The notes under the pieces are model-generated. The model searched no databases and had not been told where the DNA came from. It saw only the letters and a list, made by a program, of their open reading frames with translations. 64,000 nt of DNA from Candidatus Eiseniibacteriota bacterium. GTDB lineage: Bacteria; Eisenbacteria; RBG-16-71-46; CAIMUX01; WJJG01. Both the position numbers and the translations under genes were made by a program. The stretch is taken from NCBI GenBank assembly GCA_023129715.1, contig JAGMBO010000010.1, forward strand, positions 1-64,000, read 5' to 3'. Below are positions 26,948 to 35,756 of the stretch, piece by piece. The number at the start of each line of letters is the position of its first letter. Position 1 is the first letter of the stretch.

Positions 26948-28265
26948 TTCCGACACGGCGGGACTCCACGATGCCCTCGAGCGTGAACGCCGGCGCAACG
27001 AGCTGCTCAGCCGGGTGGCTCTCGAACTCGCCCGGACTCTGCGGCTCGAGGAAATCCTGCCGCTGATGATCACGCTCCTGCGCGAGCTGATCGACTTCGA
27101 TGCCGTCAGCATCTACCTCCATCCCCCGGGGAGCGACGAGCTCAACTGGTTCTACGGCCTCGGCTACCCGTCGGGATCGGAGGAGCAGGTGCGTCTGAAG
27201 CTGGGGCAGGGGGCGGTTGGCTGGACGGCCCAGCACGAGGAGCCGCTGATCCTACCCGATGCGGTCGCCGATCCCCGCTATCTCGCCGCGCGTCCCGAGA
27301 CCCGCTCGGAGATGATCGTGCCCTTGATCGTCCAGGGGCAACTCGTCGGCATCTTCAATCTCGAGAGCGACCGACAGGACGCCTTTCATCAGCACGACCT
27401 CGAGTTGCTCCAGGCCTTCGGCCTCCATGGCGGGATCGCGATTCAACGCGCTTGGCTGCATGCCGAGGGCGTGGAGAAGCGCCGCCTGGAGGAGGAGTTG
27501 GCGATCGCCCGCCGCATCCAGTTGCGCCTGCTTCCGGCGCGCGCACCTGAGATCCCGGGACTCGATCTGGCCGCCTTCAATCATCCCTCGCAGGAGGTGA
27601 GCGGCGACCTCTACGACTTCGTGACGATTACTTCCGATCAGGTCGGCCTGATCATTGGCGATGTCGCCGGCAAGGGAGTCGCCGCGGGCCTGCTGATGGC
27701 GACGTTTCGCGCGAGTCTACGGGCCGAGATTCGCAACAACTATGCGATCTCTGTGATTCTGGGCAAGGTGAATCGCCTGATGTGGGAGAGCGTCGAGGAG
27801 GCCGCCTTCGTCACCGCCGTCTATGGGGTCCTCGATTGGCCGCGCCGCCGATTGACCTACTCGAATGCCGGACACAACCCGCCGATCTTGCTGCGGGCGG
27901 GCGGGCGCGTGGAGTTGCTCGAGGTGGGCGGCCCCTTGTTGGGCCCCTTTCCCGACGCCACGTATTGCGAGGCCTTCATCGATCTCGAACCTGGGGATGT
28001 GCTGGTTTGTTACACGGATGGGATCACCGAGGCGTGCTCGCCGGAAGGTGAGATGTTCGGTCTCGAGCGGCTGACGGCGCTCGTGCAGGCGCGTCCGCCG
28101 GACGAGCCGGCTCGCGTGCTCTGCGAGCGGATCCTGGAGGCGGTCCGGGGTCATAGCCACGAAGTGCACGCCGCCGACGATCTGACCGCCGTCGTCGCAC
28201 GCGTGTTGTCGGAGCGGGATCAGGGGCCCGTCCGAGATGCAGGTGGGGAACCGCCGCTGGTGTGA
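26937..28265 (+). CDS. GAF-domain PP2C/SpoIIE serine phosphatase
   Basis: A 442-residue signalling phosphatase. A coiled-coil start is followed by a GAF sensor domain at about residues 20-175 (IDFDAVSIYLHPPGS, LKLGQGAVGWTAQ, MIVPLIVQGQLVGIFNLESD). A short helical linker (EEELAIARRIQLRLLPARAP) leads to the PP2C-like domain, which has SGDLYDF, IGDVAGKGVAAGLLMATF, YSNAGHNPPILL, VCYTDGITEA and ADDLTAVV with its metal-binding Asp residues. Such RsbU-like phosphatases act on anti-sigma antagonists. No RsbW or RsbV partner is in the window. It overlaps the upstream amidohydrolase by 11 bases. Confidence 0.93.
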   Translation: MRTDSDTAGLHDALERERRRNELLSRVALELARTLRLEEILPLMITLLRELIDFDAVSIYLHPPGSDELNWFYGLGYPSGSEEQVRLKLGQGAVGWTAQHEEPLILPDAVADPRYLAARPETRSEMIVPLIVQGQLVGIFNLESDRQDAFHQHDLELLQAFGLHGGIAIQRAWLHAEGVEKRRLEEELAIARRIQLRLLPARAPEIPGLDLAAFNHPSQEVSGDLYDFVTITSDQVGLIIGDVAGKGVAAGLLMATFRASLRAEIRNNYAISVILGKVNRLMWESVEEAAFVTAVYGVLDWPRRRLTYSNAGHNPPILLRAGGRVELLEVGGPLLGPFPDATYCEAFIDLEPGDVLVCYTDGITEACSPEGEMFGLERLTALVQARPPDEPARVLCERILEAVRGHSHEVHAADDLTAVVARVLSERDQGPVRDAGGEPPLV

Positions 28266-28333
28266 GTGGTCGCGGGTGCGCGGCTGCCCAGAAACCGATT
28301 GAACCGCCCTGGGGCGGATGCGAGGATACGCGT

Positions 28334-28768
28334 ATGTTCAAGCAAGAGGGAAGAGACGAGAAGCGGCCCCGCGGAGACGAATCAGGATCAACGACCATTG
28401 TAGGCAGCGGGACAAGCTTCAATGGCGTGCTCAAGGTCAATGGTTCGTTGCGCGTCGACGGCGAGGTCGAGGGACAGGTCTACGTGACCCAGAGCCTGGT
28501 GGTCGGAGCAACCGGTGTGCTCAAGGCGGAGATCGTCACCGATTCGGCGGTGATCACCGGGCGGGTCAGCGGGCGGATCCAGGCCAAGGGCAAGGTCGAG
28601 CTGCAGAAGGGCTCGCGCCTGGAGGGGGATGTCCACGCCCACAGCTTCCAGATCGAGGATGGCGCCTTCTTCCAGGGCAACTGCGCCATGGGGGAGGCCG
28701 CTGGGTCTGCGGGGCGCGGCGCGGCCGCCGGCCGCCCGGGTGAGAAGCTGAAAGTCGTCGGTCCCTAG
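28334..28768 (+). CDS. bactofilin
   Basis: A 144-residue bactofilin, a polymer-forming cytoskeletal protein that builds right-handed beta-helix filaments at the membrane. The DUF583 core spans about residues 20-115 with six-residue-spaced Gly/Val rungs: TTIVGSGTSFNGVLKVNGSL, RVDGEVEGQVYVTQ, LKAEIVTDSAVITGRVSGRI and QKGSRLEGDVHAHSFQIEDG. A flexible Ala/Gly-rich tail ends it. Bactofilins position cell-wall enzymes, often M23 peptidases; none is adjacent. It lies 68 bases after the phosphatase gene and 26 bases before rhomboid. Confidence 0.93.
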   Translation: MFKQEGRDEKRPRGDESGSTTIVGSGTSFNGVLKVNGSLRVDGEVEGQVYVTQSLVVGATGVLKAEIVTDSAVITGRVSGRIQAKGKVELQKGSRLEGDVHAHSFQIEDGAFFQGNCAMGEAAGSAGRGAAAGRPGEKLKVVGP

Positions 28769-28794
28769 CAGCCGGCGGGAAGGGAACCTGGGGC

Positions 28795-29568
28795 GTGGCG
28801 AACGGCTACTACCGAATGGGCGGCGGCGGGCTCGGTTTGCCCGAGGGTGTGAAGTACCTGCTCATCTGGAACGGCATCCTCTATCTACTCCAGCATTTCA
28901 TCCTGGCCGGCGACTACGGGCTCCTGCGCGGCCTGACGGTCGGCGTCGGCAGCCTTCCGGCCGGTATTCCGGTCGGTGATCTCGAGAGCCATTTCCGCAC
29001 GATTCCGACCCTCTTCGGCACGGTCCCCGTGCTTTTCTGGCAGAAGGGATTCATCTGGCAGGTCGCCACCTACATGTTCCTGCACGGCGGCCTGTTTCAC
29101 ATTCTCTTCAACATGTTCGCGCTCTGGATGTTCGGCTGTGAGCTGGAGCGCATGTGGGGCACGCGGAAGTTCATCGGCTACTACTTCTTCACCGGCATCG
29201 GCGCGGGCCTCTTGACCGTCGTGCTGACCCCCCATGGGTATGCGCCGACGATCGGCGCCTCGGGTGCGGTCTATGGCATCTTGCTTGCCTATGCGCTCTA
29301 TTTCCCCGAGCGGCGCATCCTCCTCTATTTTCTGATTCCGATTCCGGTGCGAATCTTCGTTGTGATTATCGGCTTGATCGCCCTGATCAACTCGCTCGGC
29401 ACGAGCGGGAGCGGCATCGCTCACATCGCCCACTTGGGCGGCCTCGTCTTCGGCTGGGCCTACCTGCGCGGCTGGGGTCCGGGGAACATCCTGCGGCGGT
29501 GGTTGTGGCGCCGCCGTCGGCGCGGCATGCGTGTGGTCGATTTCACCCGCGATGACGACGACCGCTGA
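28795..29568 (+). CDS. rhomboid family intramembrane serine protease
   Basis: A 257-residue rhomboid. About six membrane segments are visible, with the catalytic Ser in IGASGAVYGILLAYAL (G-A-S-G) and the catalytic His in IAHIAHLGGLVFGWAY. The loop-1 signature E-R-M-W-G-T and N-terminal TYMFLHGGLFHILFNMFALW are also present. A basic, Arg-rich tail follows the last helix (RRWLWRRRRRGMR), probably cytoplasmic. The start is GTG at 28795 after a GGGAACCTGGGG stretch. Substrates are unknown. It ends the plus-strand run; strong hairpins follow. Confidence 0.92.
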   Translation: MANGYYRMGGGGLGLPEGVKYLLIWNGILYLLQHFILAGDYGLLRGLTVGVGSLPAGIPVGDLESHFRTIPTLFGTVPVLFWQKGFIWQVATYMFLHGGLFHILFNMFALWMFGCELERMWGTRKFIGYYFFTGIGAGLLTVVLTPHGYAPTIGASGAVYGILLAYALYFPERRILLYFLIPIPVRIFVVIIGLIALINSLGTSGSGIAHIAHLGGLVFGWAYLRGWGPGNILRRWLWRRRRRGMRVVDFTRDDDDR

Positions 29569-29680
29569 CGCCGCCCTTCGATCGGACTCCATCTGCCCCA
29601 TCTGCCCCCGCCGAGTTCGTCCGTCGCGCGTGCGAAGGGTGCAGGCTGTCGCGGTCGGTCTTGGTGCATGGGCCAAGCAG

Positions 29681-29712
29681 ACGGGCCCGGAGCCTTGCGG
29701 CTCCGGGCCCGT
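29681..29712. terminator. bidirectional terminator, 14-bp stem
   Basis: ACGGGCCCGGAGCC and GGCTCCGGGCCCGT form a perfect 14-bp stem around a TTGC tetraloop. It lies between the convergent rhomboid and secreted-protein genes, so it can serve both strands. No T-run. Confidence 0.75.
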
Positions 29713-29731
29713 GGGATTCGTTCAACGATCG

Positions 29732-29758
29732 CCTCCCCGGCGTTCGCCGCCGGGGAGG
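29732..29758. terminator. second hairpin, 11-bp stem
   Basis: CCTCCCCGGCG (29732-29742) pairs with CGCCGGGGAGG (29748-29758) around a five-base loop. It lies 20 bases from the first hairpin and 15 bases from the minus-strand gene's stop codon, which suggests it mainly ends that gene's transcript. Confidence 0.65.
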
Positions 29759-29772
29759 GGCGAAGACTACGG

Positions 29773-31785
29773 TTAGTCGACGCGGATCATCCGGCGTGCC
29801 TCGCTGCGCCCATCGACGGTGAGGCGGTAGAAGTAGATCCCGGCGCCGGAAGGCAGGCCGAGCTCATTGGCGCCGTTCCACTCGACACTGTGCTGGCCGG
29901 CCTTGACGGCCTCTCCCTTGATCAGGTGGCGCACGCAGGCGCCGGTCACATCGTAGATGCCGATGCTGACCGCATCGGCATCCTCGGCGAGACGGAACTG
30001 GAAGGTCGTCGCGCGATGCGACGGATTCGGCCGGGCGGGGAAGAGGCTGATCGAGGATGCACCGGGCATCAACCCGTCGACCGCCCCGCCGTAGTAGAGC
30101 TGCTCGATGTCGTCGCTGAAGAACGGGATCACCTTATAGGTGTTGTACTCGTAGGTGAGGATCCCACTGACGAGCACACTGTCGCCGACCGTCGGGTGGA
30201 AGCCGTGTAGGTCACCGAAGTCGTTCCAATCGTGCTCGAAGTCGACGCGGCAGGTGTCGGGCTCGCCGGCGCCGGTGCCGGGCAGCAGCCACCACTCGCC
30301 GTAGATGCCCTCACCGGCGACGCTGTCGAGGTAACAGGGAGCGTTGAGGCGCACGCGCGCATGCTCCCAGACCTCGGGGGCATTGTCGTCGGGCGGGTTG
30401 CCGTCATTGGGGATTGCGTCGTAGAGGATGTCTGCGGCGGTGACGTCGGTGGTGACCACCGGCTGGGTCGCCGCGCCCAGGTTCTCGACCAGTTGCACGC
30501 CGGAGCGCCAGCTCAGATTGGTCTGTCCATAGTACTCCTCGATCTCACCGGCGACCTTGAGGCTGTCGCCGACGGCGAGGTCGCCCACGGCGCTGACCCG
30601 CGAGTAGAGATGCTTGAAGGGACCGGCATCGCCCTCCTGCAGGAAGTAGTAGCGGCCGTCGATGGCGGTCACGCGTCCGGCCGTGGTGACGACCACGCCG
30701 TCATAGAGCGATGCATCGACGGTGAGATCGGCGACGTGCTGCAGCGTGTAGAGCGAGGTGATCCCCAGGGTGAAGTCGTATTGGGCCGGCGACATCATGA
30801 GGCTGCCCTGTTCGGCGAGGACCTCCTCGACGTAGATGATATCGATCAGGCCGGGGGTCTGCGGGGTGGTCGTCAAACGCACGAAGCGATGGTCGCTGTC
30901 GTTGCGCTCGGCGGACGTGACCGTGAGGCCCGAGTCGAACGTGTAGTTGGCGGGATCCTCGGCGGTGTATTCATCGACCGCAATCGCAAACCAGACGTCG
31001 ATGTGAGTGTTGTCGTAGGCCCAGACGCCGCGCAGCTCTGGCTTGCAATCCATGCCTAAGTCATCGGAGCAGTTGCGCGGGGCGATCTTGAATTCACCAT
31101 GGTCATAGTTGAGCACTCCCTGGACAAAGGTCAACTCGGTACCCTCGACAGGCTGGGAGTAGTCGAAGTCGCCACCGGGGTCGGCCGAGTGGTGCATGAC
31201 CTTGATCGAATCGCCGAGAGTGGTGACGAAGTCGGTAAACAGGAACCAGTCGTCGTACTCGTTCATCTCGCCGGCGTAGAGGGAGGCGTCGTCACGGTCG
31301 ACGCGGACGAGCACGCACTCGTAAGCCTCGGCGTAGGTAGCCGTCGGCCCATTGATCTCGGTCATCAGCGAATTCACCGGGGTCGGCAGCGTACCCTGGC
31401 CGACGACCTCGAAGCCGCAATCGACGGTCGAACCACAGGGGGAGTGGTCGATGTCGATCTCGCTCAGGTCGTAGTACTCCTCGTACATGCCGGTCACGTC
31501 GACCAGGTCTCCGCGCTGGACATCACCGAGGTGGGTATTGCCCGTGTAGACCCAGATGCCCGAGTACTGATACTGGTAGCCGGGATGATGGTCGACCTCC
31601 GGAACCTGGATGAAGAACCCCCAGAATCCGGTGCCGGTGACGACGCAGTTGCGCACCGTGACCTCGTCGCCCGGGTCGTGGAGCTCAGTCTGGATGTTAT
31701 AGATCGTGGTCTCGACAGCGCTCGCTGCGCCGGTGCCCAGGGCGAGCAGCAGTCCCAAGGCGACACAGATGCCAATCGACTTCAT
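29773..31785 (-). CDS. secreted protein with OB-fold-like modules and sorting domain
   Basis: A 670-residue exported protein with signal MKSIGICVALGLLLALGTGA and cleavage near ASA-V. At least three modules share the pattern of T-V-x-G-x-V, a G-x-(Y/F)-x-(L/F)-Q strand, and G-D-x-(V/L)-x-V-x-G-x-(I/Y/M)-x-E-Y. Examples are GDLVDVTGMYEEYYDLSEID and GDSLKVAGEIEEYYGQTNL. They look like OB-fold (DUF5689-like) domains of extracellular nucleases and surface proteins. An Ig-like segment (residues about 255-345) sits between them. The last 95 residues form a FlgD-like sorting domain (FPARPNPSHRATTFQF, DVTGACVRHLIKG, GAGIYFYRLTVDG). The ATG at 31785 follows GGAGGGGTCC. It has no nearby operon partner. 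Confidence 0.78.
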   Translation of the reverse strand: MKSIGICVALGLLLALGTGAASAVETTIYNIQTELHDPGDEVTVRNCVVTGTGFWGFFIQVPEVDHHPGYQYQYSGIWVYTGNTHLGDVQRGDLVDVTGMYEEYYDLSEIDIDHSPCGSTVDCGFEVVGQGTLPTPVNSLMTEINGPTATYAEAYECVLVRVDRDDASLYAGEMNEYDDWFLFTDFVTTLGDSIKVMHHSADPGGDFDYSQPVEGTELTFVQGVLNYDHGEFKIAPRNCSDDLGMDCKPELRGVWAYDNTHIDVWFAIAVDEYTAEDPANYTFDSGLTVTSAERNDSDHRFVRLTTTPQTPGLIDIIYVEEVLAEQGSLMMSPAQYDFTLGITSLYTLQHVADLTVDASLYDGVVVTTAGRVTAIDGRYYFLQEGDAGPFKHLYSRVSAVGDLAVGDSLKVAGEIEEYYGQTNLSWRSGVQLVENLGAATQPVVTTDVTAADILYDAIPNDGNPPDDNAPEVWEHARVRLNAPCYLDSVAGEGIYGEWWLLPGTGAGEPDTCRVDFEHDWNDFGDLHGFHPTVGDSVLVSGILTYEYNTYKVIPFFSDDIEQLYYGGAVDGLMPGASSISLFPARPNPSHRATTFQFRLAEDADAVSIGIYDVTGACVRHLIKGEAVKAGQHSVEWNGANELGLPSGAGIYFYRLTVDGRSEARRMIRVD

Positions 31786-32094
31786 GGGTGGACCCCTCCA
31801 TGGTGGATGATTGGAACCGGCATGTGACTTCTGGTGGGCCTGCGCGATGTCATGGCCCAACATTGCACAACTCCGCGTAAGTATACGCTCGATAGGCATC
31901 TGCGTCAAATCGTCGCGGACGCGCCGGAGGGGAGGCGTGGAACAGTAGAGATGCTATCTTGCACACCGGCAGCCAGTTAGCGCGACAAGAGCCCCTGGAT
32001 GCTAGGGCTGCTGAGCGGCTGGGGCTCCCTGGCGGCTGGGGCTTCCAAGCGGCTGGGGTTTCTAAGCGGTTGAGGTCTTCAGTGGCCACGGCTT
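31786..32094. other. intergenic region with 17-bp repeats
   Basis: About 309 bases separate two minus-strand genes. The only structure I see is the 17-bp tandem array at 32013-32080. The promoter of the downstream secreted-protein gene (starting at 31785 on the minus strand) should lie here, but no clear -10/-35 pair stands out. Confidence 0.5.
32013..32080. repeat. 17-bp tandem repeat, four copies
   Basis: Four consecutive 17-base units begin GCGGCTGGGG (units 1-3) or GCGGTTGAGG (unit 4) and drift progressively toward the lipoprotein gene. A weak fifth copy may precede them at 31996. The array lies 14 bases beyond the stop codon of the minus-strand lipoprotein gene. Confidence 0.85.
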
Positions 32095-33612
32095 CTAGTT
32101 GGATTCGAACAGACTCCGCATCAGCGCCTCGACCGCTGCCTCGGGTTCCTCGTCGGCCCTGAAGCGCGTCAGCAAGGTCGTGAAGATGGCGATTTTTCCG
32201 AGGCCTTTCTCGGCCAGAGCGCCGACATAAAGCGTGTCGGTTGCGTTCTCGGGAACCAGGGTGGTGTCGACGGTGCCGGGGCCGACCCAGAGCAGGGGCT
32301 CGAGGCTGTCGGAGATCGCGAAGCACTCGGTCTTCGGCATCCGCGCGGTGATCACCAGCGAGTCGACGCCGCCAAAGCGCTCCCCGCAGTAGAGCGCGGT
32401 GCGGGGGTCAAGGACCAGGTTGCTGACGACATCCTGATCGACCGGATAGGTGTAGACCCGGCTGATCCCGAAGACGTCCTCGTAGAATCCGCGACTCAAG
32501 CCGCCACCGGTTCCCAAGACGTTGAGGCCGGTCAGGAGCAGCTCGCCGCCCGAACGGACATAGGGCTCGAGGGCACCCTGGGCGCGCTCGAGCCCCAGGC
32601 GGAAGGCCTCGTCCTGGTTGGCGCTGCCCGAGTAGGTCTTGATCCCGTACCAGAGGACGCCCTTGAAGAGGTCGAAGATCGGCAGGACCTCCTGACTGCT
32701 GCGGAAGGGCCCCTCGACCTCGACATCGTAGATGTGATAGTTGCTGCCGAAGAGCGAATTCATCCGTCCGCGCCAGAACGCGTCGTCGATTCGCGCGGGA
32801 CTGACCGTCGGCCAGGCGTTGTCGATCAGGAGATACTCGCCGGCGGGGGCGACGACTTCCCAGCTCCAGGAGATCGTATCCGACCCGGTGCGCGCCCGAT
32901 CGAAGACCTGGAGGTAGATCGTGCGGGGACCGAGGCGGCCCTGGAAATGCTCGGGGAAGAAGGCGCCGACCGTGTCTTCACGAACGGTGATCTGCGAGAG
33001 CGCCGGGTCCTCGCCCGGCTGCGTGTCGAGCCACAGGCGGGTCTCGGCGATCGTCTCGCGACCATCGTAGTCCTCCGGAGTCCAGGCGAAGGAGATCGCC
33101 GGCAGACTCGGATGGGCGAAGGTCGGGTGGCGCGTCGTGTCGGTCCAGCTCACCAGGGGTGGTTGGTTGTAGAGGCTGAAGAGCTGCGTGACGGGATCGG
33201 GGTCGGCGAGGAGATCGTTGTCGATCGCGCGCAGGCTGAAGGTACGTTCGATGTAGCTGCCCTCCACCGGCACGTCGAACGTATCGGCGCCCGTGCTGGT
33301 GAACACCCAGCTCGAATCCTCCCACCAGAGACTGTCGTCCGGCTCCGGGTTCCAGGGGCCGTCCCAGTGATAGGCGAAGCCGATGACCTCGCCGTCGCGG
33401 TCGGTGCCGTCCCAGCGCAGGACAATGTGGTAGGAGACGGTGTTGAGGCTCTCACCCATGACGGAGAGATAGGTCAAGGGCGGCTGGTTGCCCGGCGCCG
33501 CCCGTTCGTCCACCGCACAGCTCGCCAGCAGGACCATTCCGGCAACGGCCAGACCTGCCAGTGCCCTGCGCCCGGCGACGCGCGAACAGGGTTTCATCCA
33601 GCTCCCGTGCAT
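32095..33612 (-). CDS. surface lipoprotein of unknown function, last gene of the surface operon
   Basis: A 505-residue lipoprotein with signal MKPCSRVAGRRALAGLAVAG and lipobox LLASC. Residues 35-270 look like tandem beta-sandwich (Ig/fibronectin-like) domains (SYHIVLRWDGTDRDGEVIGF, RTFSLRAIDNDLLADPDPVT). From about 255 a second region contains EYLLIDNAWPTVSPARIDDA, YVRSGGELLLTGLNVLGTG and GLGKIAIFTTLLTRFR. These suggest a Rossmann-like, glutamine-amidotransferase-type alpha/beta fold without an identifiable catalytic Cys. The ATG at 33612 with GAGG upstream is preferred; an ATG at 33684 overlaps the previous stop (ATGA) but would give an implausibly long signal. I do not assign a function. 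Confidence 0.75.
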   Translation of the reverse strand: MHGSWMKPCSRVAGRRALAGLAVAGMVLLASCAVDERAAPGNQPPLTYLSVMGESLNTVSYHIVLRWDGTDRDGEVIGFAYHWDGPWNPEPDDSLWWEDSSWVFTSTGADTFDVPVEGSYIERTFSLRAIDNDLLADPDPVTQLFSLYNQPPLVSWTDTTRHPTFAHPSLPAISFAWTPEDYDGRETIAETRLWLDTQPGEDPALSQITVREDTVGAFFPEHFQGRLGPRTIYLQVFDRARTGSDTISWSWEVVAPAGEYLLIDNAWPTVSPARIDDAFWRGRMNSLFGSNYHIYDVEVEGPFRSSQEVLPIFDLFKGVLWYGIKTYSGSANQDEAFRLGLERAQGALEPYVRSGGELLLTGLNVLGTGGGLSRGFYEDVFGISRVYTYPVDQDVVSNLVLDPRTALYCGERFGGVDSLVITARMPKTECFAISDSLEPLLWVGPGTVDTTLVPENATDTLYVGALAEKGLGKIAIFTTLLTRFRADEEPEAAVEALMRSLFESN

Positions 33613-33680
33613 GGTTGCCTCGCTCTGCCTCCGCTGTCCACCGGCGCATCCCGGGCGCCACCGGCGGATCGTTTCATCAA

Positions 33681-35747
33681 TCATTTCATGATCAGGAACT
33701 TGCCATGTTCCACGTCGCCGGTCTCGAGATTCTCGACGCTAAAGACGTAGAGCCCGGTGGCGATCGCCTGATCCTTGCGCGTCGTCAAATCCCAGGCGGC
33801 CATGTTGCCCGAGAGTTCGGGGATGTCGCCGGCCGGGAAATTGGGATCGTCGGGATCGTAGATCCCCCGCACATCGGTAGCGCCATAGAAGCGGGCATCG
33901 AAATCGATCGTCTTCACCAGGTCGCCGGCGAGCGTGTAGATGCGGATCTTGCAGCGGGGGGGCAGGCCGGCGAACCAGAGGTAGCGGTCGCGCAGTTGCT
34001 CTTCGTCCCAGGCGGCGTCGCCACGGTAGGGGTTGGGGAAGACGATCACCTTGCCCTCGGGCGTTTCGCCGAGCTGCGGACCGGGGATCGTAAAGACGCG
34101 ATTTTGGGCGAGCCCCGATTCGAGCGGATCGATCTCCAGCGTGCCGCGATCGTAGCTCGTCACCGCGACCCAGTGCTTGAAGCCGTCGCGCACACCGTCG
34201 ATGTCGAAGCGGAAGCGGTAGACGGTCGTATCCCCATCGACGACTTCGACGAGCGGCTCGTCCGGCGTGATCGCCTCGAGTCCGGTGTCGAAGAAGAGCG
34301 AGTCGCGCAGGTCGAAGTCACCGAGCTGGCGGAAGCCGACCGACTTGCCCTCGTCACTCATATAGATGCGGAACCCCTCGAAGTCCTGCTCACCGCTTTC
34401 CAGATCGTAGACGTAGAGGGGTGAGTCGTCCCACCAGAGGCGGATGCGCGAGTGGTAGTTCTCGATCTTCAGGCGCGGTGGTGGGGGGGGCAGTGGGATC
34501 TTGAAGCCATGGTCATAGGCGAACTGCGCCCAGCCGGCATTGAAGGCCATATCTTGACTGGCATTGCGCGGGGGGCTCGCGTCGGGCGAGGGGGTTCCCC
34601 CGATGAAGGCATAGGAGACGGTCACCGTGTCGCCCGGCAGCATGAACCAGTGTTCCACGCCGACGCTGTCGAGAAAGCTCTCGGTTCCGAGCGGACCGAC
34701 CGAGAGGAGGGTCACCGGATCTTCGTTGGGCCCCTCGACACCGCCGGTGGGGTCGCGGTCGCCGTTGCCCAGCGCCAGGTAGCGCCCGACGTCGAGATGG
34801 GGTGTCTCGGGGTTGGTGCCGGCCGGATCCCAGTCCCACATGTTGAATGAGACGCGCTTGTTGGCGAGCGTGTCGGGGGTCGTCCCCAGCAGCATGTAGC
34901 CGCCCCAGGAAGGGCAATTGCCCCGGTACTCGCGCCAGTGGTGCTCGGTGATCAGACGCAGGGAATCGACATAGGCGATGTCCTTGTTGCGGAACCAGCC
35001 CGAGGGGGGCCACTCGTCGTAGGCCCCCTTCCAGCCTGAGGCGAGCTCGGCATAGAGCCCGGCATAGATATCGAAGATCGGATGGGTCGGGTGGTTGTTG
35101 ATGATGTAGAAGTTGATCAGAATGATCGCGTTGTAGGGTTCATGGGCATACTGCATGACTTCCTGCACGACCCGCACGTGCAGGGGACGGTGGAGCGATC
35201 CCGGGTAGGTGCGCTCATCGTGGTACTCGCAGATCAGGTCTTCGTCGGATTTCGCATCCAGACTGAACGATTCGTGCAGGGGTTGCAGCGAGAGCACGCT
35301 GAATTCCCCGTAGACGGGATAGAACTCGCTCTCGGTGTCGCCTGAGCCGCCATAGTAGCCGTCGAGGGTGGTCGTCGTCGTTAGCGTCTCGGCCAGGGCG
35401 ATCAAGGCCGAGTCACTGAAGAGCCCGGCGACCCAGATCCCGGCGCGCACGAGATGCTCTTCATCCTCGCCGAGGGGATACTCGAAGGAGGGATCCCGCG
35501 AGGCCATGTTGTTGCCGAGGAATCCATTGTTGAAGATCGTCAGGCCCGCGCTGCTGGCGGGGTAGCGCCCGGTGCCGGTCACCCGGTAAACCGTGCGGAC
35601 GGTCGTATCCTGAGCGACCGGGGAACTCGTGGCGGGGGCGCGATGGTCATGGCGGACCAGGCCGTTGGCCACCGGCAGGATGAGAATTGCCGCCAAGCTC
35701 GACAGGAGCAGTCCGCGCAGTTGGGTGTGTAACCTCATTCTCGACAT
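33681..35747 (-). CDS. large secreted protein with FlgD-like sorting domain
   Basis: A 688-residue exported protein. The signal is MSRMRLHTQLRGLLLSSLAA plus ILILPVANG. The central part is rich in aromatic and acidic residues, without a family I recognise. Recurrent features are NNGFLGNN, YPLGEDEEHLVRAGIWVAGL, a Pro run (PLPPPPPR) near residue 420 and fibronectin-like stretches (RIRLWWDDSPLYVYD, FEGFRIYMSDEGKSVGFRQL). The C-terminal 120 residues form a FlgD-like sorting domain with VIVFPNPYRGDAAWDEEQLR, CKIRIYTLAGDLVKTIDFDA, MAAWDLTTRKDQAIATGLYV and a final H-G-K-F-L-I-M-K. Its gene follows the NHL lipoprotein gene after nine bases in a five-gene operon that also encodes a PorV-like protein, the natural partner of such cargo. 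Confidence 0.8.
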   Translation of the reverse strand: MSRMRLHTQLRGLLLSSLAAILILPVANGLVRHDHRAPATSSPVAQDTTVRTVYRVTGTGRYPASSAGLTIFNNGFLGNNMASRDPSFEYPLGEDEEHLVRAGIWVAGLFSDSALIALAETLTTTTTLDGYYGGSGDTESEFYPVYGEFSVLSLQPLHESFSLDAKSDEDLICEYHDERTYPGSLHRPLHVRVVQEVMQYAHEPYNAIILINFYIINNHPTHPIFDIYAGLYAELASGWKGAYDEWPPSGWFRNKDIAYVDSLRLITEHHWREYRGNCPSWGGYMLLGTTPDTLANKRVSFNMWDWDPAGTNPETPHLDVGRYLALGNGDRDPTGGVEGPNEDPVTLLSVGPLGTESFLDSVGVEHWFMLPGDTVTVSYAFIGGTPSPDASPPRNASQDMAFNAGWAQFAYDHGFKIPLPPPPPRLKIENYHSRIRLWWDDSPLYVYDLESGEQDFEGFRIYMSDEGKSVGFRQLGDFDLRDSLFFDTGLEAITPDEPLVEVVDGDTTVYRFRFDIDGVRDGFKHWVAVTSYDRGTLEIDPLESGLAQNRVFTIPGPQLGETPEGKVIVFPNPYRGDAAWDEEQLRDRYLWFAGLPPRCKIRIYTLAGDLVKTIDFDARFYGATDVRGIYDPDDPNFPAGDIPELSGNMAAWDLTTRKDQAIATGLYVFSVENLETGDVEHGKFLIMK

Positions 35748-35756
35748 CTCCGCCGC

